The translations under genes and the position numbers were made by a program. The notes under the pieces are model-generated. The model was not told the DNA's origin. It ran no database searches and was given only the letters and a program-made list of their open reading frames with translations. This document shows positions 1 through 4,933 of a stretch of 5,423 nucleotides of DNA, one piece after another (positions within the stretch are counted from its first letter, which is position 1; each line of letters begins with the position of its first letter). The stretch is from Parachlamydiaceae bacterium (GTDB taxonomy: Bacteria; Chlamydiota; Chlamydiia; Chlamydiales; Parachlamydiaceae), in contig CP058704.1 of NCBI GenBank assembly GCA_013414685.1, positions 1,549,149 to 1,554,571 on the forward strand, written 5' to 3'.

Positions 1-981
1 CGTTTAACTCAAATCCTTCAAAAATTCCGCCCGCCTGAAGGAGAACCTATTTCGGCTTCCATGCTAAATAAGTCTATTGAAACAGCCCAAAAACGCATCG
101 AACAACGTAACTACACCATTCGAAAGCATACATTAGAGTACGACGATGTAATGAACAAACAAAGGCAAGAGATCTACTCCTTCCGCAACGATATCCTTCA
201 TTTTGATGATATGCGTCCCTTGGCAATAGAAGTCCTAGAATCCGTCTGCCAAATGGGAGCTGAAAAATTCTTCAAAGCAAAAGGTGAAGAAGGAGGATGG
301 GATCCAGAAGGTTATCGTCAATGGCTTCTTGCCCACTTTCCTGTCAGTTTCCCTGAGGGGTATTTCGATGACGATCATTCCGACGCTGCCGAATTGGAAC
401 AAAAGGCAACAGACCGTATTGTCCAGGCGTTTAATGAAAAATATGCTCGCGAAGATTCTAAAGTGCCTCCAAGGCCTGAAGCGATGTTAGGAGATAAGCC
501 TGCTCCAAGGCCTGCAAATGAAGCCATTCGCAATCTGATGATTCGTAAAATGGACCAGCGTTGGCAGGAACATTTATTAGCCATGGATCATCTACGCTCG
601 GATGTAAACCTTCGTACTTTCGGAGGGCGCGATCCACTCACAGAGTTTAAACATGAGGCGTTCATTCTTTTTGACGAATTTAGCAATCAATTAAGAATTG
701 AGATCGCTCAAGGGCTTTTCCGTTTCGAGATTTTGACTCATGACCATCCTGCCCTTCAACAGCTTTTGGCCAAGTTCAGATTGGAAACCAATCGCTCGCT
801 TGTCTCTGATTTGGAATCGCCTCCACAAGAGACCGACCAACCAGCTCCAGAAGCTGAAGCCTCCATTCGAACACAACCTTTGGTTGCAGAGCCTAAAGCT
901 GGTCGAAACGATAGTTGTCCCTGCGGCAGCGGCAAGAAATATAAAAAATGCTGCGGAGCACAACTGGAGGCAGGGATATAG
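1..981 (+). CDS. secA: SecA preprotein translocase ATPase, C-terminal part (5' end outside window)
   Basis: SecA is the ATPase that drives unfolded preproteins through the SecYEG channel of the inner membrane. The reading frame is open from base 1, so the start lies upstream and only the last 326 residues are seen. The visible part begins just before the stretch KSIETAQKRIEQRNY and KHTLEYDDVMNKQRQ, typical of the end of the second nucleotide-binding domain and the helical scaffold. It continues through the helical wing (about residues 60-160) and the scaffold two-helix region with WQEHLLAMDHLRSDV and RDPLTEFKHEAF. It then has a Pro/Glu-rich linker and the C-terminal zinc motif CPCGSGKKYKKCC (codons 916-954, CxCx8CC), which in SecA binds zinc and contacts SecB or the ribosome. 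The stop is TAG at 979-981. No frameshift is seen although the part contains several 5-6 base A runs, unlike the genes that follow. The motif set and its order make the call very safe. Confidence 0.97.
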   Translation, partial: RLTQILQKFRPPEGEPISASMLNKSIETAQKRIEQRNYTIRKHTLEYDDVMNKQRQEIYSFRNDILHFDDMRPLAIEVLESVCQMGAEKFFKAKGEEGGWDPEGYRQWLLAHFPVSFPEGYFDDDHSDAAELEQKATDRIVQAFNEKYAREDSKVPPRPEAMLGDKPAPRPANEAIRNLMIRKMDQRWQEHLLAMDHLRSDVNLRTFGGRDPLTEFKHEAFILFDEFSNQLRIEIAQGLFRFEILTHDHPALQQLLAKFRLETNRSLVSDLESPPQETDQPAPEAEASIRTQPLVAEPKAGRNDSCPCGSGKKYKKCCGAQLEAGI

Positions 982-986
982 GCTTT

Positions 987-1159
987 TTATGGGAGAATTT
1001 TTGTTGGATGAAAACAAAAATTCTCCTTCATCCATTTTAAAAAAGTTTTAAACCTATCGATTAATGCATCAACGTCTAATTCAGAGATATCTTCTAAAGA
1101 AATACCCATTTTGTTTTAAGAATTTCCAATGTCTCATTCTCTAATCGAATATCTTTCAT
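987..1159 (-). pseudogene. 3' remnant of the Inc-like gene in two short frames
   Basis: Two short pieces continue the tail. ATG at 1159 gives MKDIRLENETLEILKTK before drifting to a stop. ATG at 1109 gives MGISLEDISELDVDALIDRF followed by KTFLKW and a stop at 987-989. Adding one A to the 5-A run at 1160-1164 and one to the 4-A run at 1109-1112 joins the preceding 104-codon piece to both of them without a gap. The acidic-helical character fits a C-terminal end. The last residues read through the hairpin at 992-1026, so the true stop may have been earlier. Confidence 0.45.
992..1026. terminator. Hairpin between converging genes, likely transcription terminator
   Basis: Bases 992-1005 and 1013-1026 are perfect 14-bp inverted repeats around a 7-base loop. 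The hairpin starts 11 bases after the secA stop and lies between secA and the converging minus-strand gene, so it could end transcription from both sides. The stem is AT-rich in the middle with GGAGAA/TTCTCC at its base. A clean run of T does not follow directly on either strand: TTCATCCATTTT follows on the plus strand. This makes it a less than classic intrinsic terminator. The loop is also complementary to 1027-1033. Confidence 0.65.
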
Positions 1160-1470
1160 TTTTCGACAAGCGTTCGAGGAATATCTATCTTTTCTATTCT
1201 CATGGTTTTCTCAAGACGATTTGTCCAAGTAAAATCTTTCATTCCCGCTTCCTTGATCTGATTTTCTAGGTAAGTGATCGTTCCTTTCGGGCCATACCAG
1301 CCATTTACTTTTTCTGTAAGCTTTTGTTCTTTTCTCTGAGCTTTTGCAAGTTTTGCACCCCTTTTTTCCAGGCGTTTAACGAGCTCTGTTTGGCGGTTTA
1401 GCTGCAAGCGCCTGATCTTTGCAGGGATTTGCAAAAAGGCAAGTCGTAATTGAATTCCTTTTAAAAACAT
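1156..1470 (-). CDS. Basic helical C-terminal piece of the Inc-like gene
   Basis: This is a 104-codon open frame from ATG 1470 to TGA 1156-1158. Its start overlaps the stop of the 436-codon frame by ten bases and no ribosome binding site is visible, so independent translation is doubtful. The product is strongly basic and helical: RRLQLNRQTELVKRLEKRG and KLAKAQRKEQKLTEKVNG suggest a coiled-coil or amphipathic tail, followed by a Gly/Pro break (WYGPKG) and a mixed-charge end. One extra T in the 5-T run at the overlap would fuse it directly to the upstream frame (FKCF then LKGIQLRLAF). I infer it is the tail behind the membrane hairpin of the same protein. If translated separately it would be a small cytosolic protein of unknown function. 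Confidence 0.55.
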   Translation of the reverse strand: MFLKGIQLRLAFLQIPAKIRRLQLNRQTELVKRLEKRGAKLAKAQRKEQKLTEKVNGWYGPKGTITYLENQIKEAGMKDFTWTNRLEKTMRIEKIDIPRTLVEK

Positions 1471-2771
1471 TTAAATAAATTGGGGCGGAAGCGATAAAAG
1501 AAATAAAGCCCGGCTCCCCAAACAATCCAACTCAAAAGAAAAATCCCACTATAGGCAGGGCAATCGTTGAAGCAGCAATTGCTATCACTCCGGCAACAGC
1601 CAAAACTTCGAGCACAATGACACAAGCTGCAGATAAACAAGACAAAGCTAAATAAATGATCGATTGTTGAAAATTCGCATGGATGAATTTTTTCATTTTC
1701 GCCTTTCGCTTGCGTTAAAGATTGAAAACTATTTCTTAGCATCACATTGACTGCTGCTTCCTTTTCATCCTGATCAGTTAAAAGTTTTGCAGCTACCTCT
1801 TTCCTCACATCATCTTCTTCGATTTTTGCAAGAAAACTCTCCCATGAAGAAATTCCTTTGTTTTCAAAATTAAATCCTGTGATTTCTAGCCTGGTTTTTA
1901 AATCCTCAAAAGACATTTTTTCTACTTTTTGAAAAATCATTCTTTCCTGACGCACCTTTAAAAGTTTTTCTGCTTGAGTAAATGTTCTGGTATTTTTAGC
2001 AATTTGTGTCATCCAAACTTCGTGGGCAGACTTAGCTTTTTGAGAGCGCCAAAATGAGATTGAGGCAGTTAAAACATCTAAAAGATAGAAAGACCATCCC
2101 ATAGGATAATTGATAAAAGGCCTTGCTTCCTTCAGCGCTTCCAAAATAAAACTTGCTGTATTTAACCCCACGATGCAAAACAGGGTCGCAAAATCGGCCA
2201 CTTTTTCTTTTATTGTATTCCCTTGAGAAGAAATATAAGAGCGTAATTGAACAATCGACGTCCTCAAATTTTCATCCAGAGGATCATTTTGAAGTTGAGC
2301 TTCTTTGGTTTTCAGCAAACATTTAGCTTCTTGCAACTGAGCAGCCTGGACAATCAATGCCGCACCTGAACCCATCAGTTCAATCCCCTGTAAAGCTGTT
2401 TTTGCAGCTTCTATAGGTGTCACCACTGCGTATATAGCTTCTTTAGCTTTCGATGAAAGATTCAGTAAAGGTTCTATATAATAGTAGGGCTCTGCTGCAT
2501 AATCATGGAGAAATTGCGTAGGAGATTGAATCGTTCCAAGTATTGCTTCAATTTCTTCATAATGTTTATTTTGATCATGCCTGTCGACCATTTTGTTTAG
2601 TTCATAATGCAAAGCCGATTGAACAATTTTTTGTAGAGACTCAGGAAGGATCTCTTCTTGAATATATTTTGATTGTGCAGGTTCAGCACAAAGTGCTTTT
2701 TCTACCTCTTGATCTACAGAATGAAATGGCTTTAAACCTATTTCGCACCTGTTTAATTGGGGAAAGGACAT
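1461..2771 (-). CDS. Hypothetical protein, longest open piece of the frameshifted Inc-like gene
   Basis: This is a 436-codon open frame from ATG at 2771 to TAA at 1461-1463. The start is supported by AAGG at 2780-2783, eight bases upstream. Residues 1-361 look like a real protein: rich in predicted helix, with weakly hydrophobic stretches around 113-147, 193-211 and 224-240, and charged helices at 260-345. Residues about 362-408 are suspicious. They hold nine cysteines in 40 residues (C365 to C404) and appear to be an out-of-frame reading of the hydrophobic region. Residues about 409-436 (LLSWIVWGAGLYFFYRF) look genuine again. No signal peptide is seen and no family is recognised. As it stands the product would be a damaged version of a longer protein. 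It lies 145 bases downstream of the broken kinase-like gene on the same strand and may or may not share its transcript. Confidence 0.75.
   Translation of the reverse strand: MSFPQLNRCEIGLKPFHSVDQEVEKALCAEPAQSKYIQEEILPESLQKIVQSALHYELNKMVDRHDQNKHYEEIEAILGTIQSPTQFLHDYAAEPYYYIEPLLNLSSKAKEAIYAVVTPIEAAKTALQGIELMGSGAALIVQAAQLQEAKCLLKTKEAQLQNDPLDENLRTSIVQLRSYISSQGNTIKEKVADFATLFCIVGLNTASFILEALKEARPFINYPMGWSFYLLDVLTASISFWRSQKAKSAHEVWMTQIAKNTRTFTQAEKLLKVRQERMIFQKVEKMSFEDLKTRLEITGFNFENKGISSWESFLAKIEEDDVRKEVAAKLLTDQDEKEAAVNVMLRNSFQSLTQAKGENEKIHPCEFSTIDHLFSFVLFICSLCHCARSFGCCRSDSNCCFNDCPAYSGIFLLSWIVWGAGLYFFYRFRPNLFKCF
1532..1696 (-). pseudogene. Displaced hydrophobic segment of the Inc-like gene (alternative frame, 54 codons)
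   Basis: In the frame next to the 436-codon reading frame, ATG at 1696 opens 54 codons ending at TGA 1532-1534. The product begins MKKFIHANFQQSIIYLALSC and is then almost wholly hydrophobic (VIVLEVLAVAGVIAIAA, then IALPIVGFFF). It overlaps exactly the odd cysteine-rich stretch of the longer frame, and its end joins smoothly to the LSWIVWGAGLYFF segment of that frame. I infer that it is the displaced middle of the larger protein and that the join lies in T runs near 1534-1545. A separate small membrane protein is possible, because AGGCG lies just upstream of the ATG, but this is less likely. Confidence 0.55.
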
Positions 2772-2779
2772 CTGGATTA

Positions 2780-2783
2780 CCTT
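2780..2783 (-). promoter_or_regulatory. Ribosome binding site for the Inc-like gene
   Basis: AAGG on the minus strand, eight bases ahead of ATG 2771, within TTAAGGTAATCCAGATG. It supports this ATG as the start. Confidence 0.5.
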
Positions 2784-2916
2784 AATGAAATCACCCGATA
2801 TTTTCTCAAATTGGAGTGTTGAAAATCAAGAACTTCTGATTTTTAGTCAAATAAGAAGAGGGAAAAGTAATTTATAGTTACCAGAAATTGAAATTTAAAA
2901 CTTTCGGTGCATCGAT

Positions 2917-3102
2917 TTATGGCAACTTATATTGAATGGTTGCGCGATCGATGTCTTCATCAGAAACAATCTGTCCTAATTGTGAAGGAGTCCCATTCTT
3001 CTGGGCTAGTAGTTGAATGACATGTAAACGATTTTTAATCCTTTTTCCATCGCAGGAGTTAAAAATCTGGCTCCTCCTTTTGGATTTGAGCAATAAAGGC
3101 AT
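2917..3102 (-). pseudogene. C-terminal piece of the kinase-like gene
   Basis: The last frame ends at TAA 2917-2919. Its genuine part appears to begin near 3034 with NRLHVIQLLAQKNGTPSQLG and ends ATIQYKLP. The earlier codons of this open frame (KSKRRSQIF and so on) are an out-of-frame reading of the preceding helical piece, which in its own frames reads KFIQENLTDKNLDAFIAQIQ and LTPAMEKGLK. It has no recognised domain of its own. It sits where kinases of this fold carry their helical C-lobe end. Confidence 0.5.
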
Positions 3103-3290
3103 CTAAATTTTTATCCGTTAAATTTTCTTGAATAAATTTAAGTGTTGCAGGTTCAAGAGGTGCTTTTGCAATGTCGAGAGTCTTCCATTTATATTGATTC
3201 TTCACAACCCCTGCTGCTGCAGGATTTTTACATAAAAGGAATTTGCATTGTCTATGACAACCAAAGATTTATTTTCTTCTCCAAGTTTTT

Positions 3291-3432
3291 TTATAAGGGC
3301 CACCCCCAATTTTCTTCATGGCGATCTAAATTTCCGATCAAATAATCAAAGAGAGCCATTTTTTGAAACTCAGCTGTTGTCCAAGGAGAAGGAGCGTCCG
3401 GCAAAGCAATTCCCTCTGAAGTGTCCAAAATT
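3291..3432 (-). pseudogene. Kinase catalytic-loop piece (DRHEEN)
   Basis: The short frame ending at TAA 3291-3293 carries LDTSEGIALPDAPSPWTTAE and then MALFDYLIGN with DRHEENW. DRHxxN is the catalytic loop signature that separates PI3/4-kinases from ordinary protein kinases. The next piece (another frame, stop 3202-3204) carries VALIKKLGEENKSLVVIDN, the metal-binding motif at the expected distance of about 20 residues. The two join if the 5-G run at 3303-3307 gains one G. Confidence 0.6.
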
Positions 3433-3732
3433 CTTGAGCCTCTTGCCAGCCTTTAAGAAACGCCTGAAAAGTTCCCGTTTTATGCTTCAATTCTACAAAT
3501 TGAGAAGGAGGAGAAAGTCCAAAATCAAAATGCCTATCTAAGCGGTAGGCAGCCACTTCGGCTTTTGCCTGTGCATCTGTTTTAGAATTCAAATAAGACA
3601 GCTGGCCGCCAAAAGTTCTTTTTATTTTATTTAATATCCTTGCTTTTAAAGGAGTATGTTCATTGGTAGGTTTAAAAACACCGATATACTTCCCCTTTAA
3701 GTTCTTAATTAGCGCAGTTCCTGTTGCTCCTT
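3338..3732 (-). pseudogene. Kinase N-lobe piece (Gly loop, VFKP, EVAAY)
   Basis: This frame reads from KGATGTALIKN through KYIGVFKPTNEH, a basic linker, SKTDAQAKAEVAAYRLD and GLSPPSQFVEL to GWQEAQEF. It drifts out of frame near 3428 and stops at TGA 3338-3340. It holds the ATP-binding half of the kinase fold. The part after about 3430 (WTLQRELLCRTLLLL onwards) is an out-of-frame reading. The in-frame start codons (TTG at 3592) cut off the Gly loop, so the piece cannot be a working kinase. Confidence 0.6.
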
Positions 3733-3885
3733 TATTTTTATAAAATCTACACCTAAACGTTCACCTAAACGTGCTTTTTCAATCCGAATCGCCAGTTTAA
3801 TTTCCTCAAGTTTTTTCATTATCAGCGCCCTTAATAGTAGATTTTTCTTTTCTTAGACGTTTTAAGTTTTCGCTGAGAGTATTTT

Positions 3886-4194
3886 CTATTTCGGATGTAA
3901 TGACTCCCTGGTTTTCAAATCAAAAATCAATTGCGCGTCGCGCAATTTAGCAATTTTTGAAAGATCTTTTGACTTGTTCGGGTTCACTAGAGGGAATCGA
4001 TTGAATATACTTAACAAGCTCTCCCTTGACTGCCTCCCTACTTTTTGAAGTTCTTCTTTCGAGCTGAAAAACTCTTTAATTCGGTCGAAAAATGACTTTT
4101 CTTTTAGATATCCATCTTTTCCTATTTTTAAATCAGAGAGTTCTGTTTTGTCATTTATAAATAATTTAAAATATTTATTGTTTTGTATAGTCAT
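3886..4194 (-). CDS. N-terminal open piece of the kinase-like gene
   Basis: ATG at 4194 starts 102 codons ending at TAG 3886-3888; a TTG five codons upstream is an alternative start. Neither has a clear ribosome binding site, since the upstream DNA is nearly all A and T. The product begins MTIQNNKYFKLFINDKTEL, is charged and helical, and has no signal peptide or membrane segment. The last ten residues are probably out of frame. Adding one T at the TTT run (minus strand of 3917-3919) turns the reading into FENQGVITSEIENTL, which continues for 36 codons in the next piece. On its own the open frame lacks every kinase motif, so it is best seen as the leading fragment of the broken gene. Confidence 0.5.
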   Translation of the reverse strand: MTIQNNKYFKLFINDKTELSDLKIGKDGYLKEKSFFDRIKEFFSSKEELQKVGRQSRESLLSIFNRFPLVNPNKSKDLSKIAKLRDAQLIFDLKTRESLHPK

Positions 4195-4223
4195 AATATA
4201 TAAAACCAAAAATAGTTATTTGT

Positions 4224-4229
4224 ATTATA
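4224..4229 (-). promoter_or_regulatory. Possible -10 box for the kinase-like gene
   Basis: Minus-strand TATAAT lies 29 bases ahead of the ATG at 4194 in a very AT-rich stretch. No good -35 box is seen at 16-18 bases spacing (only GTTAAT-like sequence), and such hexamers arise easily by chance in this composition. Weak call. Confidence 0.25.
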
Positions 4230-4318
4230 AAACAATTATCAATTAATTAACTTCTTAAAAAACAACATGTTTAAGTAACTGAAAATAAAAAATTTAAGAT
4301 TTTAGCAGGAAGCGGAAA

Positions 4319-4378
4319 TGTAAACGGTCAAAATTGTGATTTTTCAAGGTAAACGGACCTATTTTTAACAAGGCTTGA
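4319..4378. mobile_element. Possible IS21-family insertion sequence end, remnant
   Basis: The octamer GTAAACGG occurs at 4320-4327 and again at 4349-4356, 29 bases apart. The first copy sits in TGTAAACGGTCAAAATTGTG and the second is followed by ACCTATTTTTAAC. Ends of IS21-family elements begin with TG and carry repeated copies of a TGxAAACGGTCA-like motif at such spacing. No istA or istB reading frame and no second end lie in the window, so this would be a lone end left after a deletion or a solo remnant. Similarity is from memory of the family only. Confidence 0.35.
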
Positions 4379-4400
4379 TTAAAATGACAAAAGCAAAGGA

Positions 4401-4829
4401 TTACAGGTTGCGAATCGTTTTTTTAAGGCCGAAGAGAGCGCCAACCCAAGAAAAAAGGAAATAGCAGCTCCAAGATAAAGAAACCAATAGGAGGCATTCC
4501 ATTGGAGCGTCAGAACTCCTTCCCTCGAGAAAACTAACAAAATGAGTCCAAAAACAAAAAACCGAGCCTGTGAGCAATAAAAGAAAGGACATCAAATAAT
4601 TTCTCTGAGAAAAATCTGCTTCTTCCTGAAGCCTGTCCACGGTCTCCTCCTCTTCTTGTACCGCGTTATTCGTTTGATTTTTCAGCTCATATGGCGAAGC
4701 GGGGACCGATTTATCCGTGACATTTTTATAAGGAGCTTGATGAGAAGAGCTGTCTTCTTGTTGAGGAATAAGCGAAGAAGAACTTAAGTAAACGCCGCAA
4801 TAAGGACAATTTTCATCTGTGAATGCCAC
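4401..4829 (-). CDS. Small zinc-ribbon protein with two membrane segments
   Basis: This 142-codon open frame starts at GTG 4829 and stops at TAA 4401-4403. Residues 1-15 hold CPYC, the second half of a zinc ribbon. The first half, CWNC (4839-4850), lies in the same frame just upstream of the GTG, so the GTG is probably not the true start. The frame is open back to 4871 without a standard start codon. ATG at 4875, in another frame, would reach it (MNAIPKKLCWNC) if the 7-A run at 4855-4861 had six A. After the ribbon come a Ser-, Gln- and Glu-rich linker (about residues 16-75), two hydrophobic segments (about 79-100 and 109-134) and a basic end, KKTIRNL. The expected form is a two-pass inner-membrane protein with a cytosolic zinc ribbon; the role is unknown. 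GGAAGA just before the GTG could act as a poor ribosome binding site. It is divergent from the lipoprotein-like gene at 4934. Confidence 0.7.
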   Translation of the reverse strand: MAFTDENCPYCGVYLSSSSLIPQQEDSSSHQAPYKNVTDKSVPASPYELKNQTNNAVQEEEETVDRLQEEADFSQRNYLMSFLLLLTGSVFCFWTHFVSFLEGRSSDAPMECLLLVSLSWSCYFLFSWVGALFGLKKTIRNL

Positions 4830-4923
4830 TCTTCCTTCACAATTCCAGCATAACTTTTTTTGGTATTGCGTTCATAACAAACTCTGTTTTAAAAATGTAT
4901 TCTAAATATTGGCGTTGTTAATC

Positions 4924-4928
4924 AGGAG
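4924..4928 (+). promoter_or_regulatory. Ribosome binding site that points to a TTG start at 4934
   Basis: AGGAG lies five bases ahead of TTG 4934, the best ribosome binding site in the window. It decides the start of the following gene even though that start is in a different frame from the bulk of the coding sequence. Confidence 0.6.
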
Positions 4929-4933
4929 TTTAA

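Larger units (their letters stand above)
987..2771 (-). pseudogene. Frameshifted gene for an Inc-like membrane protein of about 580 residues (whole locus)
   Basis: I read this as one gene interrupted by about five one-base frameshifts. Going down the minus strand the pieces are: 2771 to about 1690; a second frame about 1696-1535; back to the first frame about 1540-1464; a third frame 1470-1159; a fourth 1159-1110; and a fifth 1109-987. At each join one base added to or removed from a homopolymer restores continuous sequence: 6 A near 1688-1693, 4 T near 1534-1537, 5 T near 1464-1468, 5 A near 1160-1164, and 4 A near 1109-1112. The joined product would have a long helical N-terminal half, a hydrophobic two-lobed region of about 60 residues, and a basic helical tail. 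This resembles the hydrophobic hairpin of chlamydial inclusion-membrane proteins, which are type III secreted. No named family is recognised. The last joined piece could end near 1045 if the 6-T run also changed length, which would place the stop just before the hairpin. Confidence 0.6.
2917..4194 (-). pseudogene. PI3/4-kinase-like (DRHxxN) protein gene broken by eight frameshifts
   Basis: Reassembled, nine pieces give a protein of about 427 residues. From its motifs it belongs to the PI3/4-kinase-like fold (PF00454 type), whose members phosphorylate lipids or proteins using ATP. Visible motifs in order: a Gly-rich loop GATGT (3716-3730); the ATP-binding lysine in VFKP (Lys codon 3671-3673); EVAAY (3545-3559), whose Glu fits the helix-C position; the hinge-like FGLSPPSQFVEL; the catalytic loop LFDYLIGN plus DRHEEN (3309-3326); and the metal-binding Asp in VVIDN (3250-3252). 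Frame changes fall near 3918, 3813, 3737, 3428, 3305, 3235, 3063 and 3034, each at a run of three to six identical bases. Seven are repaired by adding one base; the 6-A run near 3813 needs one less or two more. No nonsense codon interrupts the joined frames. An N-terminal region of about 150 residues and a helical end of about 100 are not recognised. Similar kinases in Legionella and chlamydiae are thought to act on host cells, so an effector role is an inference. A HipA-type kinase is a weaker alternative. Confidence 0.72.
4210..4400. other. Gene-free stretch between the kinase-like gene and the zinc-ribbon gene
   Basis: I find no credible coding frame here. It is very AT-rich, and the only structured part is the pair of GTAAACGG repeats near its zinc-ribbon side. 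No clear terminator hairpin follows the zinc-ribbon gene. Confidence 0.5.

Noticed and set aside
992..1033. A full H-type pseudoknot using the 14-bp stem and the loop-tail pairing at once
   Set aside because: There are no free bases to cross the 14-bp stem, so both helices cannot form completely together. Only alternative pairing is plausible.
691..1051. Open frames on both strands overlapping the end of secA (740-1051 plus, 691-1035 minus)
   Set aside because: They are shadows of the secA zinc-motif region in other frames, with no ribosome binding site and no protein-like character of their own.
1540..1680. A cysteine-rich, possibly metal-binding domain in residues 365-404 of the 436-codon frame
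   Set aside because: The neighbouring frame over the same bases gives a far more natural hydrophobic segment that joins its flanks, so the cysteines look like an out-of-frame artefact.
2543..2785. Plus-strand frame of 80 codons
   Set aside because: It is antisense to the well-supported N-terminal part of the 436-codon gene and has no ribosome binding site.
2822..2843. Inverted repeat AAAATCA/TGATTTT as terminator of the kinase-like gene
   Set aside because: The stem is only seven AT-rich pairs, and on the minus strand it is not followed by a T run. It could easily arise by chance in this composition.
3142..3541. Plus-strand frames of 67 and 97 codons at 3142-3345 and 3248-3541
   Set aside because: They lie opposite the kinase pieces, whose motifs (DRHEEN, VVIDN) are clear on the minus strand. 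The plus-strand translations show no domain or start signal.
2917..4194. Programmed ribosomal frameshifting as the explanation of the kinase pieces
   Set aside because: Eight successive shifts in one gene, with no slippery heptamer and stem pattern that I can see, are not credible. Indels or sequence error explain them better.
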